Below, piece after piece: positions 11,104 to 19,236 of a stretch of DNA of 64,000 bases. Source of the DNA: Bacteroidales bacterium (GTDB lineage Bacteria; Bacteroidota; Bacteroidia; Bacteroidales; Marinilabiliaceae); contig JAKSLD010000004.1 in NCBI GenBank assembly GCA_024401395.1, positions 1-64,000 of the forward strand, written 5' to 3'. Both the position numbers and the translations under genes were made by a program. The stretch's first letter is position 1; every line of letters begins with the position of its first letter. The notes under the pieces are model-generated. The model was not told the DNA's origin. It searched no databases and saw only the letters and a list, made by a program, of their open reading frames with translations.

Positions 11104-11142
11104 AAATGAGGTATCCGTTTGGGGTACCTCATTTTATTTTTA
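11104..11142 (+). terminator. Rho-independent terminator of the giant surface protein gene
   Basis: Stem AATGAGGTA with TACCTCATT around a 10-nt loop, followed by TTTATTTTT, 27 nt after the stop codon at 11077. Confidence 0.88.
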
Positions 11143-11185
11143 GGCTTGAAGAGACGCACAAGGAACGTTGGGTGTATGCTTTTCG

Positions 11186-11217
11186 TTTGCGCTATTGCTT
11201 CAAATGAACTAACTTTG
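11186..11217 (+). promoter_or_regulatory. Bacteroidota housekeeping promoter for the DUF3822-rsmD-folP-cdaA operon
   Basis: TTTG at 11186-11189 and TAACTTTG at 11210-11217 with a 20-nt spacer, an exact match to the phylum consensus (-33 TTTG, -7 TAnnTTTG). The DUF3822 start codon is at 11225, so the leader would be very short. Confidence 0.82.
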
Positions 11218-11224
11218 CGGAGTA

Positions 11225-12109
11225 ATGGCAACGAAAAGTAGAGAAACAGAGATACCGAACTTTAGGAGTCACGAGGTAAAGGGAAAGCATTACAGACCTG
11301 AGCTATCGTCGACTTATCACCTAGTTATACAAATACGCAGTATGAGTGCTGGTTATGCGGTATTAGATCCGATAATGAACACGTATGTGGCGTATGGGTT
11401 TATGGCTATGCGTAATGAGGATTTGAATTATGCTCTGCAGGAAGAGTATATCTTGAGGCAAGAGATATTGACGAGAGATTACAGGAAAGTGACTGTGGTG
11501 GTTGATTCGAAGAAGCGGACGGTATTGCCAAGGTCGTTTTTTGATGCGCAAAAGATAAAAGAAGTGTTGGCGTTTGTGGGGTATAATACCACAGACGACG
11601 AAGTTTTGCTGAGTGACGAAGTTGAGTTGTCTCGTTCGGTGGTTGCATACGCATTGCCAAAATTCCTTTATTTCTTTTTGAAGACCCAATTCAAGAATCT
11701 TACGGTACATCATACATTATCGTCGGAGATAGGGGCGATGCTACTCAAGCATACATCGACGGATATGGACTCGAAGTTGCGAATAAGGGTTGGCAAGAGA
11801 TATATGGATGTCGTTCTCGTGTCAAACAACAAGTTACAGCTAGTTAACCGTTTCAATATACCTTCGGTTAATGACTTTGTGTATAATGTTGTCAACCTTA
11901 TCGGTCAAGCCGGTTTGAAAGAGAAAGACGTAAAAATAGAAGTAGGAGGGGCGATATCCAGTGTAGAAGATGAGCATTTAGAGTTGCTAAGGCGATTTGC
12001 TTCGCACGTAGATGTGGATAGGATTCCGCAATATTATAACTATGATTTTCCTCATCCTGAACAAGAATACAGATACTCAACATTATTCAGAATACCGACA
12101 TGCGAGTAA
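11225..12109 (+). CDS. DUF3822 family protein
   Basis: A 294-aa soluble protein without signal peptide or membrane segment. The sequence (YHLVIQIRSMSAGYAVLDP near the N-terminus, alternating strand and helix pattern, late motif KDVKIEVGGAISS) fits the DUF3822 family of Bacteroidota, which has an actin/PilM-like fold; its biochemical role is unknown. It sits directly upstream of rsmD, as this family usually does, and overlaps rsmD by 10 nt, so the two are translationally coupled. It has its own promoter at 11186-11217. A link to rRNA modification is inferred only from the neighbourhood. Confidence 0.82.
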   Translation: MATKSRETEIPNFRSHEVKGKHYRPELSSTYHLVIQIRSMSAGYAVLDPIMNTYVAYGFMAMRNEDLNYALQEEYILRQEILTRDYRKVTVVVDSKKRTVLPRSFFDAQKIKEVLAFVGYNTTDDEVLLSDEVELSRSVVAYALPKFLYFFLKTQFKNLTVHHTLSSEIGAMLLKHTSTDMDSKLRIRVGKRYMDVVLVSNNKLQLVNRFNIPSVNDFVYNVVNLIGQAGLKEKDVKIEVGGAISSVEDEHLELLRRFASHVDVDRIPQYYNYDFPHPEQEYRYSTLFRIPTCE

Positions 12110-12687
12110 TTAGTGGTACATTGAGAGGGCGTAGGTTTAATCCCCCTGAGGGCTTTAATGCTCGTCCGACTACAGATTTTGCGAAAGAGAACATATTCAA
12201 CGTGCTGAATAATATCGTTGATTATGAGGATATTGACGTGCTGGATTTGTTTTCTGGTACGGGAAGTATTACATACGAATTTGCTTCAAGAGGAGCAAAA
12301 AGCGTAACGAGTGTTGAGTTGAATTTCAAGCATCAGAAATTCATACAGCAGACAATACAGCAATTCGGCATAGGAGATGTTGCGAAGAGTTACAGAAGTG
12401 ATGCGTTCCGTTATCTGAAAGAGGTCAGAAAGAAATTTGACCTGATTTTTGCCGATGCACCCTACGATTTAGAGGGGGTAGATACGATACCAGATATTGT
12501 TTTTCAGAGAGAACTACTCACGGAAGACGGTCTGCTCATTGTGGAGCATTCAGAAGAAAACCGTTTTGAGGGACATCCAAAGCTTTGGCAAGTGCGTTCA
12601 TACGGCAAGGTGAATTTCTCTTTGTTTAAGTATGATGTTGATATAGATAATACTACGGAAGGAGATACTGAAGATGCAGAAGGGTAG
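12100..12687 (+). CDS. rsmD: 16S rRNA (guanine(966)-N(2))-methyltransferase RsmD
   Basis: A 195-aa class I SAM methyltransferase. The N-terminus MRVISGTLRGRRFNPP followed by RPTTDFAKENIFNVL is the RsmD signature. The SAM-binding motif I is VLDLFSGTGSITYEFASRGA and the catalytic motif IV reads DAPY where most RsmD proteins have (D/N)PPY. The family methylates N2 of G966 in 16S rRNA during small-subunit assembly. It is second in the operon: it overlaps the DUF3822 gene by 10 nt and ends 4 nt before the preferred folP start. Confidence 0.94.
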   Translation: MRVISGTLRGRRFNPPEGFNARPTTDFAKENIFNVLNNIVDYEDIDVLDLFSGTGSITYEFASRGAKSVTSVELNFKHQKFIQQTIQQFGIGDVAKSYRSDAFRYLKEVRKKFDLIFADAPYDLEGVDTIPDIVFQRELLTEDGLLIVEHSEENRFEGHPKLWQVRSYGKVNFSLFKYDVDIDNTTEGDTEDAEG

Positions 12688-12691
12688 TCCG

Positions 12692-13522
12692 ATGTTTATA
12701 AACTGTCGTGGAAAGCTAATAGATTTAGCAGAGCGACCAGTTGTGATGGGTATTCTGAATGTTACGCCCGATTCATTTTATGATGGAGGTTCGTATATAG
12801 CAGACAAAGAAGCCATACGACGCAGGGTAGAAGAGATACTAGAGCAAGGAGCGGGGATGATAGACGTCGGAGGATATTCGTCACGTCCTGGAGCAGAAGA
12901 TGTTTCGGAAGAAGAAGAGTGGAAGAGAGTATCCGTTGCGTTAGAAATTATTCAAAAATATCATCCAGAGGCGATAGTGTCGGTAGATACCTTCAGGGCT
13001 GGAGTTGCCAGGAGATCAGTATTAGAAGGAGGGGCGAGCATTATCAATGATATTTCGGCGGGGTTGCTAGACAAAGAGCTGTTACCTACGGTAGCAGAAT
13101 TACAAGTGCCATATATATTGATGCATATGCAAGGCGATCCACAGACAATGCAGAAGAATCCTCATTATGAAGATGTTACGCGAGAAGTAATACTGATGCT
13201 CAGTCAGCAATTAGCAGACGTCAGAAAATTAGGTATTCATGACGTTATTATAGACCCTGGGTTTGGATTTGGCAAGACATTAGAAGATAACTACAAGTTA
13301 ATGAACGACTTAGAGCAATTCCAAGTCTTTGAGCTGCCTATATTAGTTGGCATTTCCAGGAAGTCCATGATATACAAACTACTGGGAACCAGTCCGAAGC
13401 AGGCATTGAACGGTACGACGGTACTAAATACCGTGTCACTGATGAAAGGTGCGAATATACTGAGAGTTCATGATGTGAAAGAAGCGGTAGAGGCAGTTAG
13501 CATTATTAAATCTTTTTGCTAA
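12692..13522 (+). CDS. folP: Dihydropteroate synthase FolP
   Basis: A 276-aa TIM-barrel enzyme that joins para-aminobenzoate to hydroxymethyl-dihydropterin diphosphate in folate synthesis; the target of sulfonamides. Signatures: MGILNVTPDSFYDGG near residue 18, VDVGGYSSRPGA-type loop (IDVGGYSSRPGA), VSVDTFRAGVA, and IIDPGFGFGKT binding the pterin. Two starts are possible: ATG 12674, which overlaps rsmD by 14 nt and adds MQKGSP, and ATG 12692. I prefer 12692 because the family usually starts a few residues before the first strand. It is third in the operon, with cdaA 33 nt downstream, the usual Bacteroidales order. Confidence 0.95.
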   Translation: MFINCRGKLIDLAERPVVMGILNVTPDSFYDGGSYIADKEAIRRRVEEILEQGAGMIDVGGYSSRPGAEDVSEEEEWKRVSVALEIIQKYHPEAIVSVDTFRAGVARRSVLEGGASIINDISAGLLDKELLPTVAELQVPYILMHMQGDPQTMQKNPHYEDVTREVILMLSQQLADVRKLGIHDVIIDPGFGFGKTLEDNYKLMNDLEQFQVFELPILVGISRKSMIYKLLGTSPKQALNGTTVLNTVSLMKGANILRVHDVKEAVEAVSIIKSFC

Positions 13523-13555
13523 ATTTGCCTATACGTAATAATAAGAGGATATAAG

Positions 13556-14314
13556 ATGCCATTCATAGAAGTCAGGTTTATAGACGTAGTAGACGTACTG
13601 ATGGTAGCATACATTATGTATGTTATCTATAAGCTTGTCCGTGGTACGGTGGCAGTCAGCATCATTATGAGCATCATAGGCTTCATAGTGATGTGGTTGG
13701 TAGTGAGGCTATTAAAGATGAGCTTGCTGACGGCTATTATGGATAGCTTTGTCAGTGTCGGTCTATTAGCGCTCATCATTATATTTCAGCCAGAAGTCCG
13801 TCGTTTCCTTGTCATGGTCACCACGAGGTATGATTTTATGAGGAGGTTAGGGTTTGAGAGGCAGATAAGTGACACACAAGAGATGGTATTTGTGAATGCC
13901 ATTACGAAAGCCTGTGAGAATATGAGCAAGACAAAGACAGGAGCACTTATTGTTGTTCAGAAGAGAGTCGGTCTAAAAGAGTATATTTCTACAGGAGCAG
14001 AATTGAACGCCGAATATAACCAGCAGCTTATAGAGACCATATTTTTCAAGAATACCCCCCTTCATGATGGGGCCATGATAGTAGATACGAAACAAATTCT
14101 GGCGGCAGCCTGTATTTTGCCAGTATCGCACAGTACAGATATACCGAAATCCTTTGGTTTGCGACACAGATCCGCATTAGGAATTACAGAAGTTTCAGAT
14201 GCGATAGCTATTGTGGTCAGTGAAGAGACAGGAAATATCACACTATTTGATACAGGGGCATACGTGCATATAGACTCAGCGATGGAGTTAGGAAGTATAT
14301 TAGAGAAAGTGTAG
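13556..14314 (+). CDS. cdaA: Diadenylate cyclase CdaA (c-di-AMP synthase)
   Basis: A 252-aa membrane enzyme that condenses two ATP to cyclic di-AMP, a second messenger tied to osmotic and cell-wall homeostasis. There are about three N-terminal hydrophobic helices (residues 10-75), then the DAC domain with the DGA motif (HDGAMIVD) and the RHR motif (FGLRHRSALGITEVSDAI), both needed for catalysis. No CdaR gene follows, as is usual in Bacteroidota. It is last in the operon begun at 11225, and the downstream intergenic region holds an 11-nt repeat array at 14379-14422. Confidence 0.94.
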   Translation: MPFIEVRFIDVVDVLMVAYIMYVIYKLVRGTVAVSIIMSIIGFIVMWLVVRLLKMSLLTAIMDSFVSVGLLALIIIFQPEVRRFLVMVTTRYDFMRRLGFERQISDTQEMVFVNAITKACENMSKTKTGALIVVQKRVGLKEYISTGAELNAEYNQQLIETIFFKNTPLHDGAMIVDTKQILAAACILPVSHSTDIPKSFGLRHRSALGITEVSDAIAIVVSEETGNITLFDTGAYVHIDSAMELGSILEKV

Positions 14315-14378
14315 GAGATCAGGGAAGAGACAGATTATTACTATTGTTATTATTTTGAGCAAGCGGTGTGAGTAGTCT

Positions 14379-14422
14379 CTGTATTAAGCGTGGTTAGTTA
14401 GAGCGTTAAGAGAGCGTTAAGA
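14379..14422. repeat. Intergenic 11-nt unit array, GAGCGTTAAGA type (site 1)
   Basis: Four in-phase 11-nt units: CTGTATTAAGC, GTGGTTAGTTA, then two perfect GAGCGTTAAGA. The same units in the same order (CTGTATTAAGG, then GAGCGTTAAGA copies) recur at 28510, and closely related units at 21736. The period is not a multiple of three and no gene crosses it. Confidence 0.85.
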
Positions 14423-14477
14423 GAAAAAGGAGAGAAGAGTAGTAAATATATGCTATGAAAATATAAACAATTCTACA

Positions 14478-15356
14478 ATGGACGTAGCGGTTATCGGATA
14501 TAAGACGACACTTGGTCGGAGTTTGCGCGACAAACTTCGTCAGAGAGGCTGTATTGTCCGAGAGATAACCCGAGAGCACCTGTCAAAGTTGCCCCCCTTA
14601 CAATTAGGCGAGTGGCTAAGCGGCTGCGCAGCTGTTTTAGACGTTACGTCCACGCCATATATAGCCAAATGGACGGGGAGGTACCAGTACGGATTATACG
14701 CAGACAGGCTCTCCATTATCCGCTCCATAACCACAGCCTTGAAATACTGTGAAGAGAAGCCAGGGATGCTTCTAAACCTGTCGAACTGCATGGTCTACGA
14801 CAAATACGAAGTACACGACGATTTTTCGTCGCAATATGACGATGGGTTCATGGCAGAAGTAGGGGCGATGGAGCTAAGCGAGACGATGAAAGCCAAGGAG
14901 ATGGCACGAGATATGCGAATAGTGCTATTGAGGACAGGATACGTGATGTCCAAGACGTCGGCAGCATTCAAGGTTTTGAGAAACAGCGTCAAGACAGGTA
15001 TTGGAGGCATTATAGACGATGGCTATCAGTGCTTGCCGATGATACATGAAGAAGACCTGGAGGCTATAATAGAAGAATTTGTCTTCCGAGAAGACGTTCA
15101 AGGCATATACAACGTAACAATTCCCAATATGGCGAGTATGAGTGAGATGATGTCTTCGATAAAGACCCATGTATCGCTACCGCAAGTTACGTTACCCAAA
15201 TGGTTGTTGAAGATACTATTAGGCAGAGCGACCGCCATGTTAGAGCATAACTGCAAAGTATTGCCATACAGGCTGACAGAGATGGGATATCAATTCAAGA
15301 GTCCAGATGTAGAGACAGTCATGGCGAAATGTTTTGAAGAAGAAGAGATACATTAG
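14478..15356 (+). CDS. NAD(P)-dependent epimerase, SDR family (YfcH/TIGR01777-like)
   Basis: A 292-aa extended short-chain dehydrogenase/epimerase. The N-terminal Rossmann strand is VAVIGYKTTLGRSL, with the usual GxxGxxG strongly altered. The active-site region LSNCMVYDKYEVHDD retains the Tyr, and the C-terminal DUF1731-like part contains LPKWLLKILLG and ends in an ELGYQFKSPD-like motif (EMGYQFKSPD). Family members are uncharacterised NAD(P)-dependent sugar-nucleotide epimerase-like enzymes. Because the glycine motif is altered, cofactor binding and activity are uncertain. It is separated from cdaA by a repeat-bearing 163-nt gap and followed 19 nt later by cdd. Confidence 0.78.
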   Translation: MDVAVIGYKTTLGRSLRDKLRQRGCIVREITREHLSKLPPLQLGEWLSGCAAVLDVTSTPYIAKWTGRYQYGLYADRLSIIRSITTALKYCEEKPGMLLNLSNCMVYDKYEVHDDFSSQYDDGFMAEVGAMELSETMKAKEMARDMRIVLLRTGYVMSKTSAAFKVLRNSVKTGIGGIIDDGYQCLPMIHEEDLEAIIEEFVFREDVQGIYNVTIPNMASMSEMMSSIKTHVSLPQVTLPKWLLKILLGRATAMLEHNCKVLPYRLTEMGYQFKSPDVETVMAKCFEEEEIH

Positions 15357-15375
15357 AAATAATACATATAGAGTA

Positions 15376-15879
15376 ATGAATTTCTACGATGTAAAGATAA
15401 AGACTGATATCGAAAAGTCCAGTTACGAGAAGCTAGGTCTGACAGACGAGCAATTTGAGCAAATGGTTGCTACAGCCTCAGAGATGGCGCAAAAATCGTA
15501 TGCACCATACTCCAAGTTTCACGTAGGAGCCGTAGCGCTATTAGAGAACGGAGAGATGGTATCGGGGTCCAATCAGGAAAATGCTGCATATCCGTCGGGG
15601 CTTTGTGCAGAGAGAGTTACGGTTTTCTATGCCAATGCCCACTATCCACAGACAGCCATTACGCATTTAGTGATATATGCTGAGACAGAAGACAATGGAG
15701 TTGTAGTGACACCCATTACGCCCTGTGCTGCGTGCAGGCAAGTATTAATAGAAAAAGAGTCAATTCAAGGAAGTCCTATAAAACTGATACTAGTTGGCAA
15801 AGAAGATGTATATGTCATAGACAGTGCCAGAGATTTAGTTCCATTATCTTTTGTGCCAGATTCTTTGAAAGGAGAGTAG
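15376..15879 (+). CDS. cdd: Cytidine deaminase
   Basis: A 167-aa zinc enzyme that deaminates cytidine/deoxycytidine to uridine/deoxyuridine in pyrimidine salvage. It has the small homotetrameric type signatures: YAPYSKFHVGAVAL, then SGLCAERVTVFYA (Cys ligand and catalytic Glu in CAE), then PCAACRQVL (two Cys ligands). The frame is open from 15334, but the ATG at 15376 (MNFYDVKIK) gives the family's usual length and avoids overlapping the epimerase. Probably co-transcribed with the epimerase. Confidence 0.94.
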   Translation: MNFYDVKIKTDIEKSSYEKLGLTDEQFEQMVATASEMAQKSYAPYSKFHVGAVALLENGEMVSGSNQENAAYPSGLCAERVTVFYANAHYPQTAITHLVIYAETEDNGVVVTPITPCAACRQVLIEKESIQGSPIKLILVGKEDVYVIDSARDLVPLSFVPDSLKGE

Positions 15880-15922
15880 TTCATATCTAAAAAGCAAAAT
15901 ATTTAAGTGTAACAAGTAAGTG

Positions 15923-15939
15923 TGGCATGATTTTTGCTT
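15923..15939 (+). promoter_or_regulatory. Candidate sigma-54 (RpoN) promoter before the aromatic/His-rich lipoprotein gene
   Basis: TGTGGCATGATTTTTGCTT carries GG at 15924-15925 and GC at 15936-15937, separated by exactly 10 nt, and matches the TGGCAyG-N4-TTGCw form of -24/-12 promoters. Transcription would start near 15949, 33 nt before the ATG at 15982. An upstream AAGTGT-AACAAGTAAGTG stretch could bind an enhancer protein. It is one match found by eye, not tested. Confidence 0.55.
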
Positions 15940-15981
15940 AATTTTAGATAAACGGACGCAAGTCCATAAAACATTAATGAT

Positions 15982-17562
15982 ATGAGACGTTACATTATAA
16001 ACAGCAGCTTCGGTGCAATAGTTGTACTAGGCGTGATGAGCTCATGTGCAGACATGGGTTTAGTAAATAGAAATGTAAGCGGTGATGATTTGTATTTTTC
16101 TCCACATTCAGTGGTAGTGGTTGCGAATCAACCAGCCGCAGAACAGTCGGACCGTTATATTTCAGGAGCAGATGTAGCGGCTTACGACCAGCGAGCAAGC
16201 AAGTACAGAACTGCCAATTCATCTATGAATGCGGCAGATGACAGAGATTTCTCGCAGGCACAAGAATACTATTCAGACTTAGCAGCCAATAATAAAGGTG
16301 TAGAGTTTGAAAATGATACCTTATATATAGACTATGATGAGCTTCCAGAGGCAGACGGAATTTGGGTTGGAGGCTTCAATGGTTCAGAAAGTGATCAGTC
16401 CTATGCTGAGAGGATGATAAAGTTTCATGGTCCAATGTCGACCTTGACATACTATTCGCCAGTATTTGACAATATCAGATACTCAGGAGACTGGAATATA
16501 TATGTAGACAAGTGGGGAAGTGCGCATATCATACCAACCTGGAGCAATCCATACTATTCTTCATATTATTATGGTACATACGCATGGGATTGGGGTTGGC
16601 ACGGTTGGGGCCATCATCACTGGGGACTCAGCTGGCACCATCATAGCTGGTACTTTGACTGGGGTTACTTAGGATATGGTTATGGTTTCTATGATCCATA
16701 TTACAGCTGGTATAGCCCATGGTATCATGGTTGGCCTCACTATTACGGGTATTATGGCTATGGCTACTATCCATCTTGGGGTTATGGTCATCACCACTAT
16801 TACGGTCATGGTCATTTTTATGGCTCAGGAAGCGGCGGTCATGGTCATGGCAACACCTACGGAAGAAACAGGACATACGGACACCCAGCAAGTTCGACAG
16901 TTACGGGCGGTACTCGTGTAAGCAATTCAAATCGTGACGGCAGTCACAACAAGAATGGAAATTACACAACTACAAGAACTGGAAGTTCGTCGACAGAGCC
17001 AGGCAGAAGAGGAGGCAGATATGAAAGCGACACACAGAGAGGATCATACCGTACAACCTACACACGTCCGAGTGGTAGCACATCCAGCAGCGATTCTGGA
17101 GTTCGTTCGACAATGAAGAGCGGTTCAACGACGGGAGCGACATCCGGCTCGTCAAGCTCTTCGAACGGCAACAGTTCTGTACGCACTACAACCCGTAGTT
17201 CAAACGGTTCGTCGGCATATTCAGAGAGCAGAGGCACATCGTCTACAGGCACTAGAAGTCAGTCATACGGTTCGTCGAACAAAGCGGCTACTGTAGGAGG
17301 CTCATCGAAGAGCTACACACCTTCGAGATCATCATCAAGCAGCACCCGTTCATACTCATCGGGCAGCAGTTCACGTTCAAGCAGCAGTTCGTACTCATCT
17401 GGATCAAGCAGTCATTCCAGCAGTTCGTACTCGTCAGGCGGTGGCAGTCGTTCGTTCAGCAGTGGTTATTCTGGCGGCGGTGGCGGTGGTCGCTCAGGCG
17501 GTAGCAGCGGAGGTCACTCAGGCGGCGGTGGCGGCGGTGGTCGCTCTGGAGGCAGAAGATAA
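15982..17562 (+). CDS. Lipoprotein with a Tyr/His/Trp/Gly-rich core and a Ser/Gly low-complexity tail
   Basis: 526 aa. The N-terminus has a lipoprotein signal with lipobox VMSSC (Cys about residue 22). A globular-looking acidic segment (residues 90-185) follows, with Trp/Gly motifs (ADGIWVGGFNGS). Residues about 185-300 are dominated by Tyr, His, Trp and Gly (for example WDWGWHGWGHHHWG), and residues about 300-526 by Ser, Thr, Gly and Arg, ending in poly-Gly. Proteins of this kind are annotated as hypothetical or vitellogenin-like in Bacteroides and lie before an OmpP1/FadL-type porin gene, as here (40 nt upstream). A candidate sigma-54 promoter precedes it. The function is unknown; metal binding by the His clusters or an aromatic matrix role is inference. 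Confidence 0.8.
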   Translation: MRRYIINSSFGAIVVLGVMSSCADMGLVNRNVSGDDLYFSPHSVVVVANQPAAEQSDRYISGADVAAYDQRASKYRTANSSMNAADDRDFSQAQEYYSDLAANNKGVEFENDTLYIDYDELPEADGIWVGGFNGSESDQSYAERMIKFHGPMSTLTYYSPVFDNIRYSGDWNIYVDKWGSAHIIPTWSNPYYSSYYYGTYAWDWGWHGWGHHHWGLSWHHHSWYFDWGYLGYGYGFYDPYYSWYSPWYHGWPHYYGYYGYGYYPSWGYGHHHYYGHGHFYGSGSGGHGHGNTYGRNRTYGHPASSTVTGGTRVSNSNRDGSHNKNGNYTTTRTGSSSTEPGRRGGRYESDTQRGSYRTTYTRPSGSTSSSDSGVRSTMKSGSTTGATSGSSSSSNGNSSVRTTTRSSNGSSAYSESRGTSSTGTRSQSYGSSNKAATVGGSSKSYTPSRSSSSSTRSYSSGSSSRSSSSSYSSGSSSHSSSSYSSGGGSRSFSSGYSGGGGGGRSGGSSGGHSGGGGGGGRSGGRR

Positions 17563-17601
17563 TAGACAGAATATACACGTTACATCAAAATACAGAAATA
17601 T

Positions 17602-19233
17602 ATGAAAAGATATTATATACTTGCCATTGCAGCAGCTACTTCGGTAGCTGCCATGGCGCAAGACTATACATACGCTGAGCGATTTAGCAGAGTAGACCCG
17701 ATGGGTTCGGCTCGTTCACAGGCGATGGGTGGAGCGTTTGGTGCCCTAGGAGCAGATTTTACGTCGTCGGTTCTCAATCCAGCAGGCTTTGGTATTTACA
17801 GAGCATCGGAGATGGGGATGACATTAGGAGTAAATACCCGTAATATAAGCACCAACATCCCACTGTTAGGTGGTCGAACACTAGATGGAACAGAAAGTAA
17901 AGACACGCACCTTAATTTTCTACAGATAGGAGCAGCTCTCAATTCCTCGACCATACGACAAGAATCAGGTATAGTCGGTCATACATTTGCTGTGACATAC
18001 AACAAGTTGGCAGATTATGATGCGATGTATGACGTGACAAATCCTCATTCACACAGTTCGCTGCTTGATTATTTCCTAGCAGATGAGCGAGCATATAATG
18101 ATTTTGAGGCAAATCTGGCATGGGATGCTGAAAATCTATTCTACGAGTTTACCGAGTATGATGATCAAGTATTTGATGAGAACGGCAAACCAGTCTATGA
18201 TGAGAATGGAGATGAAGTATGGGAATTCCATCATGTAGAAGTAGATCATAGTGCTTGGGAGTGTCCATGGGAAGATGCTGACGGCAATCCATATTTCGAT
18301 CAAGGTATGCGTTCGGAATATTCTAATAATGGTATCGTTGGAAATGTATCTATCAATCGTCATTTCTATGACAAAGGAGACAAGGGAGAATTTGCTGTCA
18401 ACTATGCACAGAATATAGCAAATCAATTCTTCTGGGGAGTCAAGATGGGAGTTGTATCCCACACATTCAAGAGAGAGATGACACACAATGAGAAGTATAA
18501 TGGAGATGTTCTATATGATTATGCTCCACACAGCTTTGTGTATCGTTCGTCATTGAATCAGGATGCTACAGGTTTTGCTCTTGGTGCAGGTTTCCTATAT
18601 ATTCCTATGCCAGAAGTTCGTATCGGTCTTGCTGTTCATGCTCCTACATTCTACAGCGTGACAGATATCTTGGAATCGTCGTTCAAGGCTCAGAATCAAG
18701 ACGAGCATTTTTCTCCTGTCAATGAGTGGAAGTACAAGTACACGGCTCCAGCCAGAGTCATATTCAGTTTAGCAGGAGTTGTCGGTCGCTTAGGCATTAT
18801 ATCTGCAGACTATGAATTTGTGGGCAATAAGTCGTCAAAGTTCAGAAATTCAGAAGAGGCGTCAACAGAAGACGGGTACTATACGAGTTTGAATGACCAG
18901 TTGAAGAATGATATCTCAAATATACATAAGTTGAGAATTGGTGCAGAAGTTAAGCCAACCAGAATATTAGCATTGAGATTAGGCTATAAGATGCAGACAT
19001 CGCCATATTCAAGCAATGTGGTAAAGAGATCATATCTTAATCGTGATATTACAGGCGGTATAGGTTTGCGATTCTCTAATGTTTATTTAGATTTTGCCTA
19101 TGTAAACAACATGGTAAAAGATGAGGCGTGGATACTTCCAGATTCAGAATATTATGAATATGAGGCGCCAAAGGCATCATCATACGACCAAAAGACACAC
19201 AGAGTGACATTTACAATAGGGTACAGATTCTAA
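17602..19233 (+). CDS. OmpP1/FadL/TodX-family outer membrane transport protein
   Basis: 543 aa with Sec signal peptide MKRYYILAIAAATSVAAMAQ. The mature N-terminus (ARSQAMGGAFGALGADFTSSVLNPAGFGIYR) is the FadL-family plug-like signature (A-MGGAF-AxxxDxxxxxxNPAGL). The rest alternates beta strands and ends with an outer-membrane aromatic terminal strand (THRVTFTIGYRF, C-terminal Phe). The family forms 14-strand barrels that take up hydrophobic compounds; Bacteroides homologues are often called hemin receptor. Two Asp/Glu-rich insertions near residues 180-230 probably form a surface loop. The substrate is unknown. It probably shares the promoter of the preceding lipoprotein gene. Confidence 0.82.
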   Translation: MKRYYILAIAAATSVAAMAQDYTYAERFSRVDPMGSARSQAMGGAFGALGADFTSSVLNPAGFGIYRASEMGMTLGVNTRNISTNIPLLGGRTLDGTESKDTHLNFLQIGAALNSSTIRQESGIVGHTFAVTYNKLADYDAMYDVTNPHSHSSLLDYFLADERAYNDFEANLAWDAENLFYEFTEYDDQVFDENGKPVYDENGDEVWEFHHVEVDHSAWECPWEDADGNPYFDQGMRSEYSNNGIVGNVSINRHFYDKGDKGEFAVNYAQNIANQFFWGVKMGVVSHTFKREMTHNEKYNGDVLYDYAPHSFVYRSSLNQDATGFALGAGFLYIPMPEVRIGLAVHAPTFYSVTDILESSFKAQNQDEHFSPVNEWKYKYTAPARVIFSLAGVVGRLGIISADYEFVGNKSSKFRNSEEASTEDGYYTSLNDQLKNDISNIHKLRIGAEVKPTRILALRLGYKMQTSPYSSNVVKRSYLNRDITGGIGLRFSNVYLDFAYVNNMVKDEAWILPDSEYYEYEAPKASSYDQKTHRVTFTIGYRF

Positions 19234-19236
19234 TAG

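Noticed and set aside
16628-16937. Several overlapping frames in the low-complexity part of the lipoprotein gene
   Set aside because: They come from the Tyr/His/Gly-biased codons of the real gene in other frames.
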